DNA from: Phycisphaeraceae bacterium
Lineage (GTDB): Bacteria > Planctomycetota > Phycisphaerae > Phycisphaerales > UBA1924
Reading direction: 5' to 3'
DNA: 64,000 bases
Assembly (NCBI GenBank): GCA_019636515.1
Contig: JAHBXI010000002.1
Location: 496,001 to 560,000, forward strand
Of the stretch, positions 1 to 13,506 are shown in pieces (position 1 is the first letter of the stretch; each line of letters starts with the position of its first letter). The translations under genes and the position numbers were made by a program. The notes beneath the pieces are model-generated. The model was not told the DNA's origin and made no database searches. It was given only the letters and a program-made list of their open reading frames with translations.

Positions 1-1765
1 CGTCTCTCGGGGCTTGTGGGCTCTTCTTGCCGCCTGGCATGCCGGGATCCCGGGGTTGTTGAGCCGGGGGAGGAGACTCACCAGGAGTTGGCGCCGGCCG
101 CAGGTCGTCCGCCGCCTGTCGCATCGCCTCGCCGATCGACCGGGCAGGTTCGTTTCCACGCTCCCGCGGGCTGGCGGTCGATTCGGGTGAACGCTTCGCA
201 TCGGGGTCCGTGTCGGCCTGGTTCTCTGGACGCTTCGCCGAGGATTCCCGCGGAGCGAGTTTTTCACGATCGTTCGATTCGCCCGTATCGGCGGGCCTTT
301 GATCGCGCGGTGTCGCGTCGGTGTCCGGGCTGGGCCTGGGCGGAACCTGACTCGGGGCCTGCCCTGGGGATGGGTCTTTCCGGGGCGCGGGTTCCGGCTC
401 GCCGCGAGGTGCCGAATCGGGCGGATCCGCGGGCGTGGGGTTCACCTCGGGGTCGCGCTTGCCATCGGAAGGCGGCCGCTCATCCGATCCCTTCATGCGT
501 TCGCCCGCGGGCGGTTGAGCAGGATCCGGCGTCGATGCCACCTCGGGCCGATCATCGATTTTTTCAGGGCGGTTCGCGGGGACGGTGTCTCTGGGGTCTT
601 TGGGAGATGACTCCGCGGCGTTGGCCGCCCGATCATCGGCTCGCGAGCCCTCTGGCAAGTCGGCGGTGTCATCGGTCGCTTCAGGCCCGCGAGCCCTCCC
701 CGGTGGGGGAACTTGCGGCTCGCCTTCGAGTTCCCCCGCGATTCGGCGGAGTTCGTCCGCGAGTGTTTCACGCCCCAACTCGTCGAGCGACTCAACCGCT
801 CGGGCGAGTTCCCGTGCCGCCTCCCGGGCCGTCTCCAGGTCGCCCTCGCGCATGGCACGTCGCAGCGCCTCGGCGGGCGACTCGTCCGAACGGCCGGATT
901 CACTTCGCGTCGTGTTTCGGCGGGCGGCTTCCGCGAGACGCCGCCTGGCTTCATCCGCGACTTGTCCTTGCTCTTCGGACGCCGAGCGCACACGGTCGGC
1001 CAGTTCGTTGATCGATCGAGCCGACTTCGCCACCGCCTCCTCGGCTTGTCTGCCTCCCGGAGCCGAGGCCGTGCCGGATTCCAGTTCTTTCGTGATTCGA
1101 TCGAGATCCGCCAGGCGACGCCCGGCCTCGGAGGTGATCGCCTCGTCGAGCGGGACTTCGGCGATGAGTTGGCGTGTCGAATCGGCCGCCTGGGTGACCG
1201 CCCTGGACGCCTCGAGCCGCACGGCCTTCTCCGAATGGCGAGGGCCCTGGTCGCGCGGCCCGAGGACCTGCGGTGTCATCCAGGCGGCGAAGGCCAGGAT
1301 CAGACCGGCGGCGGGCCAAATCCACCGTCGGCCGATGCGGATGGGAACGGCTTTGCTGACGGGGATCCCCGAGGCGGCTTGTTCGGCATCCTCGACGGCG
1401 ACCACGGCGAAGGGACTGAACGGGCGCTTGACGGCCAGGTCGGCCAGTTGCAGCGCGGTGGAGAGGCGGTCCCGCAGTTGCAGGGTTTGGTCAAGGTCCG
1501 TGGCGGCCCATTGCAGGGGGCGCCGACCCATCCACGTCGCTACCAAGGCCCCGGCCAGTGCGAGCAGTGGAAACAGCGCAAGGACCGTGACCAGGGTCCC
1601 GCTGGTGAACGGGAGCAGGTTCATGCGTACCGCGAGGATCCACGCCGCCGAGGCCGCCAGCGCGATCCCCAGGGCAAGGAGGAAATGCCGGACGAACGCC
1701 GCGGCCAGAAACCGGGCCGCGGCTTTCCGCGCGGTCTTTCGCGTGATGACAGGGTCGGGGATCAT
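1..1765 (-). CDS. Large membrane-anchored, charged coiled-coil/disordered protein (3' part beyond the window)
   Basis: An uninterrupted minus-strand frame starts at the ATG at 1763-1765 and runs off the left edge, giving about 588 residues. The N-terminus has two hydrophobic segments (about residues 23-45 and 55-80) followed by a third near residues 150-170. After that comes a long Ala/Arg/Glu-rich region that looks helical (about 175-340), then a Pro/Asp/Arg/Glu-rich tail that is probably disordered. This layout resembles large DUF4175-type membrane proteins of unknown function, but I see no motif that proves it. The opposite-strand frames over this stretch are Ser/Arg/Ala-rich shadows. It is divergent from trpD, with 66 bp between the two starts, so the promoters for both probably lie there. 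No catalytic domain is visible in the part present. Confidence 0.8.
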   Translation of the reverse strand, partial: MIPDPVITRKTARKAAARFLAAAFVRHFLLALGIALAASAAWILAVRMNLLPFTSGTLVTVLALFPLLALAGALVATWMGRRPLQWAATDLDQTLQLRDRLSTALQLADLAVKRPFSPFAVVAVEDAEQAASGIPVSKAVPIRIGRRWIWPAAGLILAFAAWMTPQVLGPRDQGPRHSEKAVRLEASRAVTQAADSTRQLIAEVPLDEAITSEAGRRLADLDRITKELESGTASAPGGRQAEEAVAKSARSINELADRVRSASEEQGQVADEARRRLAEAARRNTTRSESGRSDESPAEALRRAMREGDLETAREAARELARAVESLDELGRETLADELRRIAGELEGEPQVPPPGRARGPEATDDTADLPEGSRADDRAANAAESSPKDPRDTVPANRPEKIDDRPEVASTPDPAQPPAGERMKGSDERPPSDGKRDPEVNPTPADPPDSAPRGEPEPAPRKDPSPGQAPSQVPPRPSPDTDATPRDQRPADTGESNDREKLAPRESSAKRPENQADTDPDAKRSPESTASPRERGNEPARSIGEAMRQAADDLRPAPTPGESPPPAQQPRDPGMPGGKKSPQAPRD

Positions 1766-1831
1766 CGCCTGAAGGGTATTCGTCCAGAGGAGGGCGGGTG
1801 TTCGTTCGGAGGCTCGCGTACCCTCTCTTCA

Positions 1832-2884
1832 ATGGATATCGGCGATGTTTTTCAACGTCTTCTGCCGGGCGGGACGCTCAATGAAGCCGAGGCCGAGGGG
1901 GTCTTCGGGGAGTTGCTCACGGGAGGGCTCGACGAACCCAGGATGGCGGCCATGCTCTCGTTGATCCAGTCTCGCGGACCAACCACGGGGGAACTGATCG
2001 GGGCGGCCCGGGCGATGCGTCGGTTTGTCACCCCCGTTCCCGCCGGCCCGGAGTCGCCGGGCACTCGGGGACCCGTGATCGACACCTGCGGGACGGGCGG
2101 CGCGCCCAAGACCTTCAATATCTCCACCGCCAGCGCCGTGGTGACGGCCGCCGCCGCCGGTCCTGGCCATGCCCGCGTCGCCAAGCACGGCAATCGCTCG
2201 CGCTCCGGGCGAGGGTCCGCGGAGGTGCTCGCGGCTCTCGATGTCAACGTCGATGCCTCGCCGGAGATTCAGGCCCGTTGCCTGGATCAGGTCGGGGTGT
2301 GTTTCTGCTTTGCGATCCACGCGCACCCGGCGATGAAGCACGCGGCGGGGGTGAGGCGGTCGCTGGGGTTCCCGACCATCTTCAATCTGCTGGGTCCGCT
2401 GACCAACCCCGCCCGGGCCTCTCGACAGGTCATCGGCGTGTACGGAAGGGACGAAGCCTCGAAGGTGGCCGGCGCCCTGGCGGGGCTTGGCTCGGCGCGG
2501 GCGATGGTGGTCCACGGGTTCGACGGGATCGACGAGATCACCACGCGCGATCGCACGCATGTATTTCATGTCGCCGATGGGGCGGTGACCCATGAGACAT
2601 TCGATCCGGCGTCGCTGGGGGTCCGACGGGCCGAGCCCGGGATGATCGAAGCGCCGGACCTTGCACGCGGGGTCGAGATCCTGCGCGGGGTTATCGCCGG
2701 TGATCCTGATCCCGCGCTGGCGGCGGCCCGTGCGATTGTCGAACTCAATTCGGCGGCGGCGCTGCTGGTCGCCGGGGCGGCGGACGACCTCGCGTCAGGG
2801 ATGGAGATGGCCCGGGAGGCGATCGCCTCGGGCCGCGCTGCCCGGACGCTTTCCGCGCTGATCGAGTGCTCACGCGCCGGGTGA
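1832..2884 (+). CDS. trpD: Anthranilate phosphoribosyltransferase
   Basis: This cytoplasmic enzyme joins anthranilate to PRPP, the second step of tryptophan synthesis. The protein of 350 residues has the usual family length. The N-terminal helical domain is followed by the PRPP/Mg-binding motif CGTGG near residues 86-90, then KTFNIST, and the anthranilate-contacting K118-H-G-N-R-S motif. I chose the ATG at 1832, which begins MDIGDVFQRLL, because the open frame upstream is a shadow of the divergent gene. No other trp gene is adjacent; a TrpG/PabA-type glutaminase lies 12 kb away. The 3' end overlaps the convergent rhodanese gene by 15 bp. Assignment is firm. Confidence 0.95.
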   Translation: MDIGDVFQRLLPGGTLNEAEAEGVFGELLTGGLDEPRMAAMLSLIQSRGPTTGELIGAARAMRRFVTPVPAGPESPGTRGPVIDTCGTGGAPKTFNISTASAVVTAAAAGPGHARVAKHGNRSRSGRGSAEVLAALDVNVDASPEIQARCLDQVGVCFCFAIHAHPAMKHAAGVRRSLGFPTIFNLLGPLTNPARASRQVIGVYGRDEASKVAGALAGLGSARAMVVHGFDGIDEITTRDRTHVFHVADGAVTHETFDPASLGVRRAEPGMIEAPDLARGVEILRGVIAGDPDPALAAARAIVELNSAAALLVAGAADDLASGMEMAREAIASGRAARTLSALIECSRAG

Positions 2885-3331
2885 GCCGGGGCGGCTGGCA
2901 TCGTCCACAAGTCGCAGAACGCCAGGCCCGCGCTCGTACCTGGGTATCGAAGGGTCGGCGGCGAGGGACCACAGTTCGATCCCGCCCGCCACGGAGACCG
3001 CGCCCGCGTGCCCGAGCGCCCGCAGGGCCAGCGCGGCTTTCATGGAGCGGACACCGTGATGGCAGAGAATCGCCAGTTCCTGATCCGGGGCTCGATCGAT
3101 TTCGTCGTGGCGTCGCTCGATCTCGTCGAGCGGGATATGCACCGAACCGGGGATGTGGACAAGGTCCCACTCGGGCTTCGTGCGGACGTCGACAAGCACC
3201 AGTCTCCCGGGTGTTTCAAAGCGGGACTTTGCCTGCCGGGGAGTGATCTCAAGCCCCTCGCGGAGCGTCGCTCCCGCGGGCATGCCGCGGTCGTCCAGGG
3301 AGGGTGATTGGCCGGCGGGGTTCGTTGTCAT
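2870..3331 (-). CDS. Rhodanese-like domain protein
   Basis: This is a single-domain rhodanese of 153 residues. The fold is recognisable from LVLVDVRTKPEWDLVHIPGS (residues 44-63) and the active-site loop starting at Cys90 (C-H-H-G-V-R-S), where a sulfane sulfur would be carried as a persulfide. The loop has six residues, typical of sulfurtransferases rather than Cdc25-like phosphatases. There is no signal peptide, so it is cytoplasmic. Its ATG overlaps the stop of the upstream lipoprotein gene by 4 bp, so the two are probably translated together. The acceptor cannot be told from sequence. Confidence 0.9.
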   Translation of the reverse strand: MTTNPAGQSPSLDDRGMPAGATLREGLEITPRQAKSRFETPGRLVLVDVRTKPEWDLVHIPGSVHIPLDEIERRHDEIDRAPDQELAILCHHGVRSMKAALALRALGHAGAVSVAGGIELWSLAADPSIPRYERGPGVLRLVDDASRPGSPGA

Positions 3332-3981
3332 TGTGGAGCATCCCCATCCATCGTTGAATTCTCTTCCGCCTTGTCGGAGTGATTGTCATGGCTCGCCTCG
3401 GCCGTGGATGACCCCTGTTGTTCCCCTGACGTGCCCAGACCGGCCTGGCCGGCACCGCGCCAGCGTTCATACCCCATCGCCGGGCTGCGTCGCACCGTCC
3501 ACGGAGGCTCGATGAACAGACGAAACGGTATGGCGAACACGCTCCCGAAGGTCACCAGCGGCGCCGTCCATGATTCGGTGAACTGCTCGTCGGTGAACCC
3601 GCCGGTGAGTTCAAGGGCGGATTCGGCGGTTGGGAAATCGCCGCGCTGCCGTGCCGTCGAATTCTTGAGCATCACCCACGCGGTGTAGGTGGGGCGATGC
3701 CCGGTCCCGTCAACGGGGACGACGAACTCGGTCCGTTCCCACCCGGAGCGATCGATCGACTGGGGGGTTCTCCCGACGGTCCAGACGTTCTCCTCGGGCA
3801 CGAGCGAACCGCCTTGAGCGACCGGGGCGGTGTCATCCGGGCCGGTTGAGAAGACCTCCAGTTTGACCTCTTGCCCGATGGTGAGACGATCGTTGTCGCT
3901 CACGCAGCCCGCCAGCGGCAGGAGCGAGGCGACCGAGGCGATGGCCATACGCGGCGGGCGGGTGATCGGTGATCCGGCCAT
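3328..3981 (-). CDS. Lipoprotein of unknown function
   Basis: The protein of 217 residues starts with a short basic segment and a hydrophobic stretch ending in the lipobox L-A-G-C26, so it should be lipid-anchored after signal peptidase II cleavage. The mature part begins acidic, has a beta-rich middle with no family I recognise, and ends in a Gly/Ser/Asp/Glu-rich tail that is probably disordered. A hydrophobic patch around residues 140-160 (near FGSVFAIPFRLFI) could be a membrane-associated strand or helix. It is translationally coupled to the rhodanese gene by an ATGA overlap. No enzymatic motif is visible. Confidence 0.8.
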   Translation of the reverse strand: MAGSPITRPPRMAIASVASLLPLAGCVSDNDRLTIGQEVKLEVFSTGPDDTAPVAQGGSLVPEENVWTVGRTPQSIDRSGWERTEFVVPVDGTGHRPTYTAWVMLKNSTARQRGDFPTAESALELTGGFTDEQFTESWTAPLVTFGSVFAIPFRLFIEPPWTVRRSPAMGYERWRGAGQAGLGTSGEQQGSSTAEASHDNHSDKAEENSTMDGDAPQ

Positions 3982-4125
3982 GGAGACAGGATATCCCGCG
4001 GCGGCGATGGATGTCCTGGCCGTGCCGGCGACGGCCGGCAGCGCGCGGGTTGAGGCTAGACTGAGGCTCGGCGAGGTCGAGGCATCGGGAACGCCGGCAG
4101 CGAGCCGTTGAGAGTGAGCGAGGTC

Positions 4126-5508
4126 ATGGCGGTCGGGACGTTTGATCCCAGGGAAGCGGCGGCAAGGATGTTCCGAGCCGCGCTGCGGGCCGCCGATCCC
4201 GCGGCGGGGCTTGATCGGTGCTGGGACCGGGCGTGGTCAAGCCGGGGCATCGACCCACGCGACCCGGACCGTCCGGTCATGGTGATCTCGGTCGGGAAGA
4301 GTTCGATCGAGATGGCTCGGGCGTGCCTCGAACGCCTTTCGCGCCCGGTCGAGCCTTCGGTGGTGGCGGCGGTGCCCGAGCGCCTCGCGGCGTGGCATGC
4401 GTCCGGGACCTCATGGCCCGGCGTCGAGGTGATGCCCGCCGATCATCCCCTTCCGACCGAGCGATCGATCGCCGCGGCGAGCCGCATCGCCGACCGCGTG
4501 GCTCGCTTTGCCTCCGATCATGGCGAACGCGGGATCGTGATCGCGCTGATCTCCGGCGGCGGGTCCGCGCAGATGTGCCTGCCCGAGGAGGGGCTGATGC
4601 TGGAGGATGTCCGCGAAGTGAACCGTCTGCTGCAGGGGCGTGGAGCCGGCATCCATGAACTGAACTGTGTGCGCAAGCACACCGAAAGGCTCAAAGGCGG
4701 TCGTCTGGGCGTTCTGGCGGGGCGGGCGACGGTGCAGGTGTTCGTGGCGTCCGATGTCGTGGGAAACGACCTGGGTGTGGTCGCTTCCGGGCCGTTTGCT
4801 CCTGATTCCACCACCTACGCCCAGGCGTTGGACGTGCTTGACCGCTACGAGGTGAGCGGGACGTGTGACCGCGTGGCCGCCTACCTCTCCAGGGCGGTGA
4901 CCGACGGATGGAGCGAGACGGTCAAACCGGGAGAGCCGGCGCTTGACCGGGTGGACCACGAGGTCGTGAGTTCAAATGCCGATGCCCGGCACGGGGCGAT
5001 GCAAGAGGCGGGGCGGCTGGGCATCCGCGTGGTCGGCTGCACGGAAATGCCCGTGCGAGCGTCGGCGTCGGGCGTGGGTCGGTTGATGGTTGATCGCATG
5101 GGGTCGTGGCTGGCAAGGCACCGGGGCGAGGCGGGTGGCTGGGCGGCGATGATCGAAGGTGGCGAGCCCACGGTCGATACCCGCGAGGCGGGCGAGTCGG
5201 TGGGGGAGGGGGGGCCAAGCCAGGAGGTTGTTCTGGCCGGCGCGGTGCGGGCTGGAACGGCTCTCGCGGCGTCGTCGATGGTCGTGGCGTCGTTCTCGAC
5301 CGACGGGATAGACGGCCCGACGGATGCGGCGGGAGCGATCGCGGACTCGGGGGTCATCGGCGCGGGCGGTGGCCTTTCGGAGGCGATCAAGGCTCTCCAG
5401 AGGCATGATTCGCACGGGTTTCTGGGTCGCGCCGGTGGCCTGGTCAGGACCGGCCCGACCGGGGTGAACGTGAACCACGTGGCGATGGTCTTCGGGCCGT
5501 TGGCCTGA
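4126..5508 (+). CDS. Glycerate 2-kinase (MOFRL family, TtuD/GckA type)
   Basis: Family knowledge: these enzymes phosphorylate D-glycerate to 2-phosphoglycerate, linking hydroxypyruvate/tartronate and serine catabolism to glycolysis. The protein of 460 residues shows the N-terminal DUF4147 Rossmann-like domain, with VISVGKSS, the Gly-rich LISGGGSA loop, HELNCVRKH and LKGGRL. The C-terminal MOFRL domain has the characteristic FSTDGIDGPTDAAGA signature and a final GPTGVNVNH. I use the ATG at 4126, six codons after a possible TTG at 4108; the short GCGAGG before it could be a weak ribosome site. It stands alone between the divergent lipoprotein gene and the convergent histidine kinase. Confidence 0.93.
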   Translation: MAVGTFDPREAAARMFRAALRAADPAAGLDRCWDRAWSSRGIDPRDPDRPVMVISVGKSSIEMARACLERLSRPVEPSVVAAVPERLAAWHASGTSWPGVEVMPADHPLPTERSIAAASRIADRVARFASDHGERGIVIALISGGGSAQMCLPEEGLMLEDVREVNRLLQGRGAGIHELNCVRKHTERLKGGRLGVLAGRATVQVFVASDVVGNDLGVVASGPFAPDSTTYAQALDVLDRYEVSGTCDRVAAYLSRAVTDGWSETVKPGEPALDRVDHEVVSSNADARHGAMQEAGRLGIRVVGCTEMPVRASASGVGRLMVDRMGSWLARHRGEAGGWAAMIEGGEPTVDTREAGESVGEGGPSQEVVLAGAVRAGTALAASSMVVASFSTDGIDGPTDAAGAIADSGVIGAGGGLSEAIKALQRHDSHGFLGRAGGLVRTGPTGVNVNHVAMVFGPLA

Positions 5509-5523
5509 CGCTCGCCAGGCGGT

Positions 5524-8500
5524 TCAGGCGGCGGCACGTGGCCGGTCCAACCCTCGCGCCTGGTCGCGGCGAGCCTGATCGATGAACCGGGCGCAGACTC
5601 TTGCAAGTTCGTTTTTCTCGACCGGCTTTGAAAGGAAGGCGTCGCATCCGGCTTCTCGGCAACGCCGCTCGTCCTCGGCGGAGGTATGCGCCGTCAGGGC
5701 GATGATGGGGCGTTGGTACCCGCGTGAGCGCAACAGGCGAGTGGCGGCGTAGCCGTCGAGCCGGGGCATCTGCATGTCCATGAGAATCAGGTCGTACGGC
5801 TTGTCCTGTTCGCCGGCGAGCAGCACCGCGTCGACCGCCTCCTGGCCGTCGGAAACGATGAGAACCTCGCGGGCGATCAGGCGCAGGTGAAATGCCAGCA
5901 GACGCTGGTTGTCGATGGTGTCGTCGGCCAGCAGGATGCGAGCGTCGTCCGGCAGGGACGGCGTGTCCACCGTCTTGGTTGCCGTGCCGGCATCGTCTTG
6001 CTGGAGGGAGTCCTGACCCTGGCCGGTTCTTTCGCCCGTGAGCCGCGGGACACCGTCGAGCGGCCCGGTGCGGATGGTGACCAGGAAGGAACTTCCTTCG
6101 CCGGGGGTACTCGCGGCGGTGATGTCCCCCCCGAGGAGGTTGGCGAGTTGGCGTGAGATGCTCAGGCCAAGCCCGGTGCCGCCGAATCGGCGCGTCGTGG
6201 ACCCGTCTCCCTGCTCAAAGGGCTTGAAGAGCCGTGCCATGACGTGGTCCTCGATACCCGGCCCCGTGTCGGCGACCTCGACCGACAGGCTCGGATCGGG
6301 ATCATCCGGGGGCGAGGCGAGGCGGACGATGACGCGGACACCGCCCGACTCGGTGAACTTAATGGCGTTGCCGACGAGGTTGACCAGGATCTGTCGGAAC
6401 CGTGTCGGGTCGGTGCGGATCGTTTCGGGGATCTCCCCGACGATCTCGCAAGCCAGGAAAATGCCCTTGGAATCGGCCTTGGCGCGGAGGATCGAGAGCG
6501 TGTCGTCAATGAGCGGCATGGTCCGGCAACGGAGGAGTTCGACGGCCATTCGACCGGCCTCGATCTTGGAAATATCCAGGACGTCGTTGATGAGCGCCAG
6601 GAGGTGCTCTCCGCTGCGACGGATGATTCGGGCAAAGTCGTTTCGCGTCTCGGCGGAGTGGCTGTTCTCGGCGATCAGGTCGGCGTAGCCGAGGATGGCG
6701 GTCATGGGGGTGCGCAGTTCGTGGCTCATGTTGGCGAGAAACGCGCTCTTGGCCTGGTGGGCGGCCTGGGCATCCTGGTTGGCCTCGGTGAGTTCGCGGG
6801 CGAGTTGTCGGAGTTCCGCCGTGCGGAGTGCCACGAGGCGCTCGACGTGCCTGGTCCGGCTCAGGCCGAGTTCCATGAACGCGACCAGCAGGCCTGTCAG
6901 GACCAGCCCCGACGCGGCGGCTCCGAGGGTGACCGCGGTTCCGGCCGGATCGGTGAACTTCGCGGAGGCGGTAAAGACGATATCGGCCACAAGCCCGTCG
7001 GCGATGGAGATCGAGCACCGCCGGGTCAGGGCGCCATCGACGACCTCGTCGAGCGGGACCGGGATGGATGGCCTGTCTGAAACCGTCGCCAGCGCGGGAT
7101 CGATTCCCCCGTAGTCCATCTGCCATCCGGCGGCGTCGATCACGCTGTCCAGTTCGATCACCGAGACAATGGACCCCAGGAAATCCCGGCGGCGGTGCTC
7201 CAGCAGCGATGGAATCGAAGTCCTGTAGACCGGCGCGACGAGCGCGACGGCCCGCCGCGACTGGGTGATGGCGTCGTCGCGTGGAAACGTGTTGGTGACG
7301 ATCCTGCCCGAATCCCGCGCCTGAAGCGAGGCGGCTTCGAACCCGGGCCATCGGTCGAGAAGCGCCCTCATGGCGTCGGCCATCGAGGCGGGCGTCACCA
7401 TCATCGTTGTCGGCGGGGCGATCCGGGAGTGGAACTCCGACGCCCCCGCTTCGAGGCCCTGCGTCGATTCGCCGGGTCGCGGGTCCTGGCGCGGAACCCA
7501 CACCCAGAGGCGTGATCCGGCGGTGTTCAGGCCGGTGTTCTCGATGAACCGGTCGAACTCCCCGGGCTCGACGACCACGGAACTGTGGAAGTGCGCCTGC
7601 ACGAACCGCACGGCGTCGCGCCGGGCGGCAAACTCGCGGTCGATGTGCTCGGTGTAGTTGCCCGTGCGGCGAGAGAATTCACGTTCCCTGGCGTGCTGCT
7701 GCCAGGCCATGGCGCCCCACGTGGCGGCCGCGGTCAGCGACAGCCCGACGGCCGCCGCCACCAGGACCGGCAGCCGTCCCGAGAGTTCCCGCGACGGCTC
7801 ACGCTCGACACGGCTGGTCCAGATGATCGAGAACGCCAGGAGGCTCGACGCGACAAGCAGGACGTACGCGACGATCCCTGACTCAAGCAGCAGGTGACCG
7901 ATCTCTCTTGATTGGGCGATCTGCGGATCAACGCGGATCTCGACGACGAGGTTTCCCAGCGTCATGCCGTCCCATGATTCGAGCGGCATGTCGCTGCGCC
8001 GAGTGACCGAGTGCGGGGCGCCCGTGCCGGTGTGTTCGGCCGACATGGCCAGCGAGAGCGAGGTTCCGGAGATCGCGGACATCCGATTGAGGATCTCCCC
8101 GGTCATCGGGCGCACCATCACGAGGAATCCGGCGATGGGTCCGGTTTTATCGCTGCGCCGGATCGGCTTGGCGCAGGCCCACGAGATCGACCCGTCTGGG
8201 CCGCGGGCCAGCCCGGTGCGGGCGATATCAAGGCTGGTGTCGGCGTTCATTCCGGCGACCAGCCGGTGCTCCTCGGGCCCGAAATCGAAATCGGCGGCCT
8301 CGCCCAGCGTGTGGCAGTAGTCGACATGCACCACGCGTCGGGCGTTGCGATCCAGGAGCGCGATGCGGCTCAGGCCGAGCGAGGCGGCCGAGTCCGATGA
8401 CATGTTCTCCGCTTTCCACTGGTCGTCGGTCGGGTCCAGCGCGAAGGCGTGCATCGCATCCCACGCCGACCAGTCCTCGACCGTCCGGGAGAGTTCCTCG

Positions 8501-8679
8501 GCCTGGGCCATGAAGGCCGATCGAACGCGTGCATGGGCGGCGGTTACGGCGTCGTTGACCGCGGCGGCTTCGATCGCCTCAACGCGGGAAGTGACGACCC
8601 GGGCGGCCAGCAGCGGCAGCCCCAGGAGCACCACGGCCAGCAGGGACAGCGAGATGGGTTTTCGGACGTCGGTTCGCAC
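5524..8679 (-). CDS. Hybrid sensor histidine kinase with CHASE4 and CHASE sensor domains and a receiver
   Basis: The 1051-residue inner-membrane protein combines two extracytoplasmic sensors. Helix 1 (about 10-28) leads into a CHASE4-like domain with the motif W-S-A-W-D (about 30-230). Helices near 260-285 and 305-325 flank a second CHASE-like domain (about 330-570), and another helix near 575-600 returns to the cytoplasm. The HisKA box contains the phospho-acceptor His653 in NMSHELRTPM, followed by a HATPase domain with GTGLGLSI. The C-terminal receiver has the phospho-acceptor Asp968 in LILMDMQMP. The signal is unknown; CHASE domains are thought to bind small molecules. There is no adjacent response regulator, so it may act by phosphorelay through a separate Hpt protein. 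Confidence 0.93.
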   Translation of the reverse strand: MRTDVRKPISLSLLAVVLLGLPLLAARVVTSRVEAIEAAAVNDAVTAAHARVRSAFMAQAEELSRTVEDWSAWDAMHAFALDPTDDQWKAENMSSDSAASLGLSRIALLDRNARRVVHVDYCHTLGEAADFDFGPEEHRLVAGMNADTSLDIARTGLARGPDGSISWACAKPIRRSDKTGPIAGFLVMVRPMTGEILNRMSAISGTSLSLAMSAEHTGTGAPHSVTRRSDMPLESWDGMTLGNLVVEIRVDPQIAQSREIGHLLLESGIVAYVLLVASSLLAFSIIWTSRVEREPSRELSGRLPVLVAAAVGLSLTAAATWGAMAWQQHAREREFSRRTGNYTEHIDREFAARRDAVRFVQAHFHSSVVVEPGEFDRFIENTGLNTAGSRLWVWVPRQDPRPGESTQGLEAGASEFHSRIAPPTTMMVTPASMADAMRALLDRWPGFEAASLQARDSGRIVTNTFPRDDAITQSRRAVALVAPVYRTSIPSLLEHRRRDFLGSIVSVIELDSVIDAAGWQMDYGGIDPALATVSDRPSIPVPLDEVVDGALTRRCSISIADGLVADIVFTASAKFTDPAGTAVTLGAAASGLVLTGLLVAFMELGLSRTRHVERLVALRTAELRQLARELTEANQDAQAAHQAKSAFLANMSHELRTPMTAILGYADLIAENSHSAETRNDFARIIRRSGEHLLALINDVLDISKIEAGRMAVELLRCRTMPLIDDTLSILRAKADSKGIFLACEIVGEIPETIRTDPTRFRQILVNLVGNAIKFTESGGVRVIVRLASPPDDPDPSLSVEVADTGPGIEDHVMARLFKPFEQGDGSTTRRFGGTGLGLSISRQLANLLGGDITAASTPGEGSSFLVTIRTGPLDGVPRLTGERTGQGQDSLQQDDAGTATKTVDTPSLPDDARILLADDTIDNQRLLAFHLRLIAREVLIVSDGQEAVDAVLLAGEQDKPYDLILMDMQMPRLDGYAATRLLRSRGYQRPIIALTAHTSAEDERRCREAGCDAFLSKPVEKNELARVCARFIDQARRDQARGLDRPRAAA

Positions 8680-8712
8680 GTCGTGAAGCCTCGCGGAGGA
8701 TCACGACATTCA

Positions 8713-8747
8713 TCGTCGGGCAGGAGGGCGGGCAACACGCCCGACGA
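8713..8747 (-). terminator. Hairpin downstream of gyrB
   Basis: A perfect 9-bp inverted repeat (TCGTCGGGC at 8713-8721, GCCCGACGA at 8739-8747) with a 17-nt loop lies about 90 nt past the gyrB stop and just before the histidine kinase start. There is no T-run, so it is at best a weak or Rho-assisted terminator, or an operator for the kinase gene. Confidence 0.35.
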
Positions 8748-8839
8748 GCCGAGCGGGGGTCGCGAGAGCCGCATAACCGTGACGAACCGAACTCTCGGGT
8801 CCCAGAACGGTCAACGCCCCAGGCGCCCTCGGACCGCGG

Positions 8840-12878
<4,039 letters not shown>

Positions 12879-12911
12879 ATCACGGATCCGGTGGTCCGGG
12901 CGACCTCGCCG

Positions 12912-13499
12912 TCATTTTTTCCCTGATGCTGGGTCCGATTCCACGGCGTCCGGACCGGGCTTGACCCACAGGCACATCTGGATTTCGTCGTCGTAGTTTC
13001 CGTCGGGACACAGGATTTCTCCGCGTCGCGTTCCCTCGACGATGAAGCCAAGGCGCCGGTACAGGCCAAACGCGAGCGTGTTTTCGGCGGGGACCGAGAG
13101 GCGGATCTTGCGCAGGTAGGGATGCGAGCCGGCCCAGCCGATGACCGCTCGTATGAGCGAGGTGCCGATTCCCCGCCCGCGCCACGCGGCCGCGACGGCG
13201 AGGCCCAGCCGCCCGCGATGCCGCGTCCGGAGTTTCGACGGCGAGACGAAATCAATCGCCCCGACGATGGTGTTGGCGTGCATCGCCAGCAGGCGCAGCC
13301 GCTGGGGGTCGCTCGTGATATCGCCCAGCGCGGCGGCCATCGTTGCGTTGGATGTCTCGGGATCCGCGCTCCGGCCATCGCGGTGCTCTCTGACGGAGCG
13401 GTTGAACTCGTTGAGGGCCGCGGCATCCTCCGGCCGCGCGGGCCGGATCAGGATCTCAACGTCACCCGAGGAAATGACGAGGGGATCGATGACGGCCAT
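12912..13499 (-). CDS. GNAT family N-acetyltransferase
   Basis: This is a cytoplasmic acetyl-CoA-dependent transferase of 195 residues from the ATG at 13499. Motif A is clear in LGLAVAAAWRGRGIGTSLI (acetyl-CoA pyrophosphate loop R-G-R-G-I-G), followed by the beta-strand/helix pair IRLSVPAENTLAFGLYRRLGF. This arrangement is typical of RimI/RimJ-like proteins, but the substrate is not determined. It is the third gene of a tight pdxJ-dinB-GNAT operon, starting 7 bp after the upstream stop. The C-terminus ends Gly-Lys-Lys, and the A-run of those codons produces a T6 tract on the plus strand close to the end of the convergent TIM-barrel gene, where it could help termination. Confidence 0.9.
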   Translation of the reverse strand: MAVIDPLVISSGDVEILIRPARPEDAAALNEFNRSVREHRDGRSADPETSNATMAAALGDITSDPQRLRLLAMHANTIVGAIDFVSPSKLRTRHRGRLGLAVAAAWRGRGIGTSLIRAVIGWAGSHPYLRKIRLSVPAENTLAFGLYRRLGFIVEGTRRGEILCPDGNYDDEIQMCLWVKPGPDAVESDPASGKK

Positions 13500-13506
13500 G
13501 AGTGGG

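Noticed and set aside
1-1772. Several plus-strand frames near the left end
   Set aside because: Ser/Arg/Ala-rich shadows of the minus-strand gene that leaves the window; that gene has membrane helices and a helical charged region.
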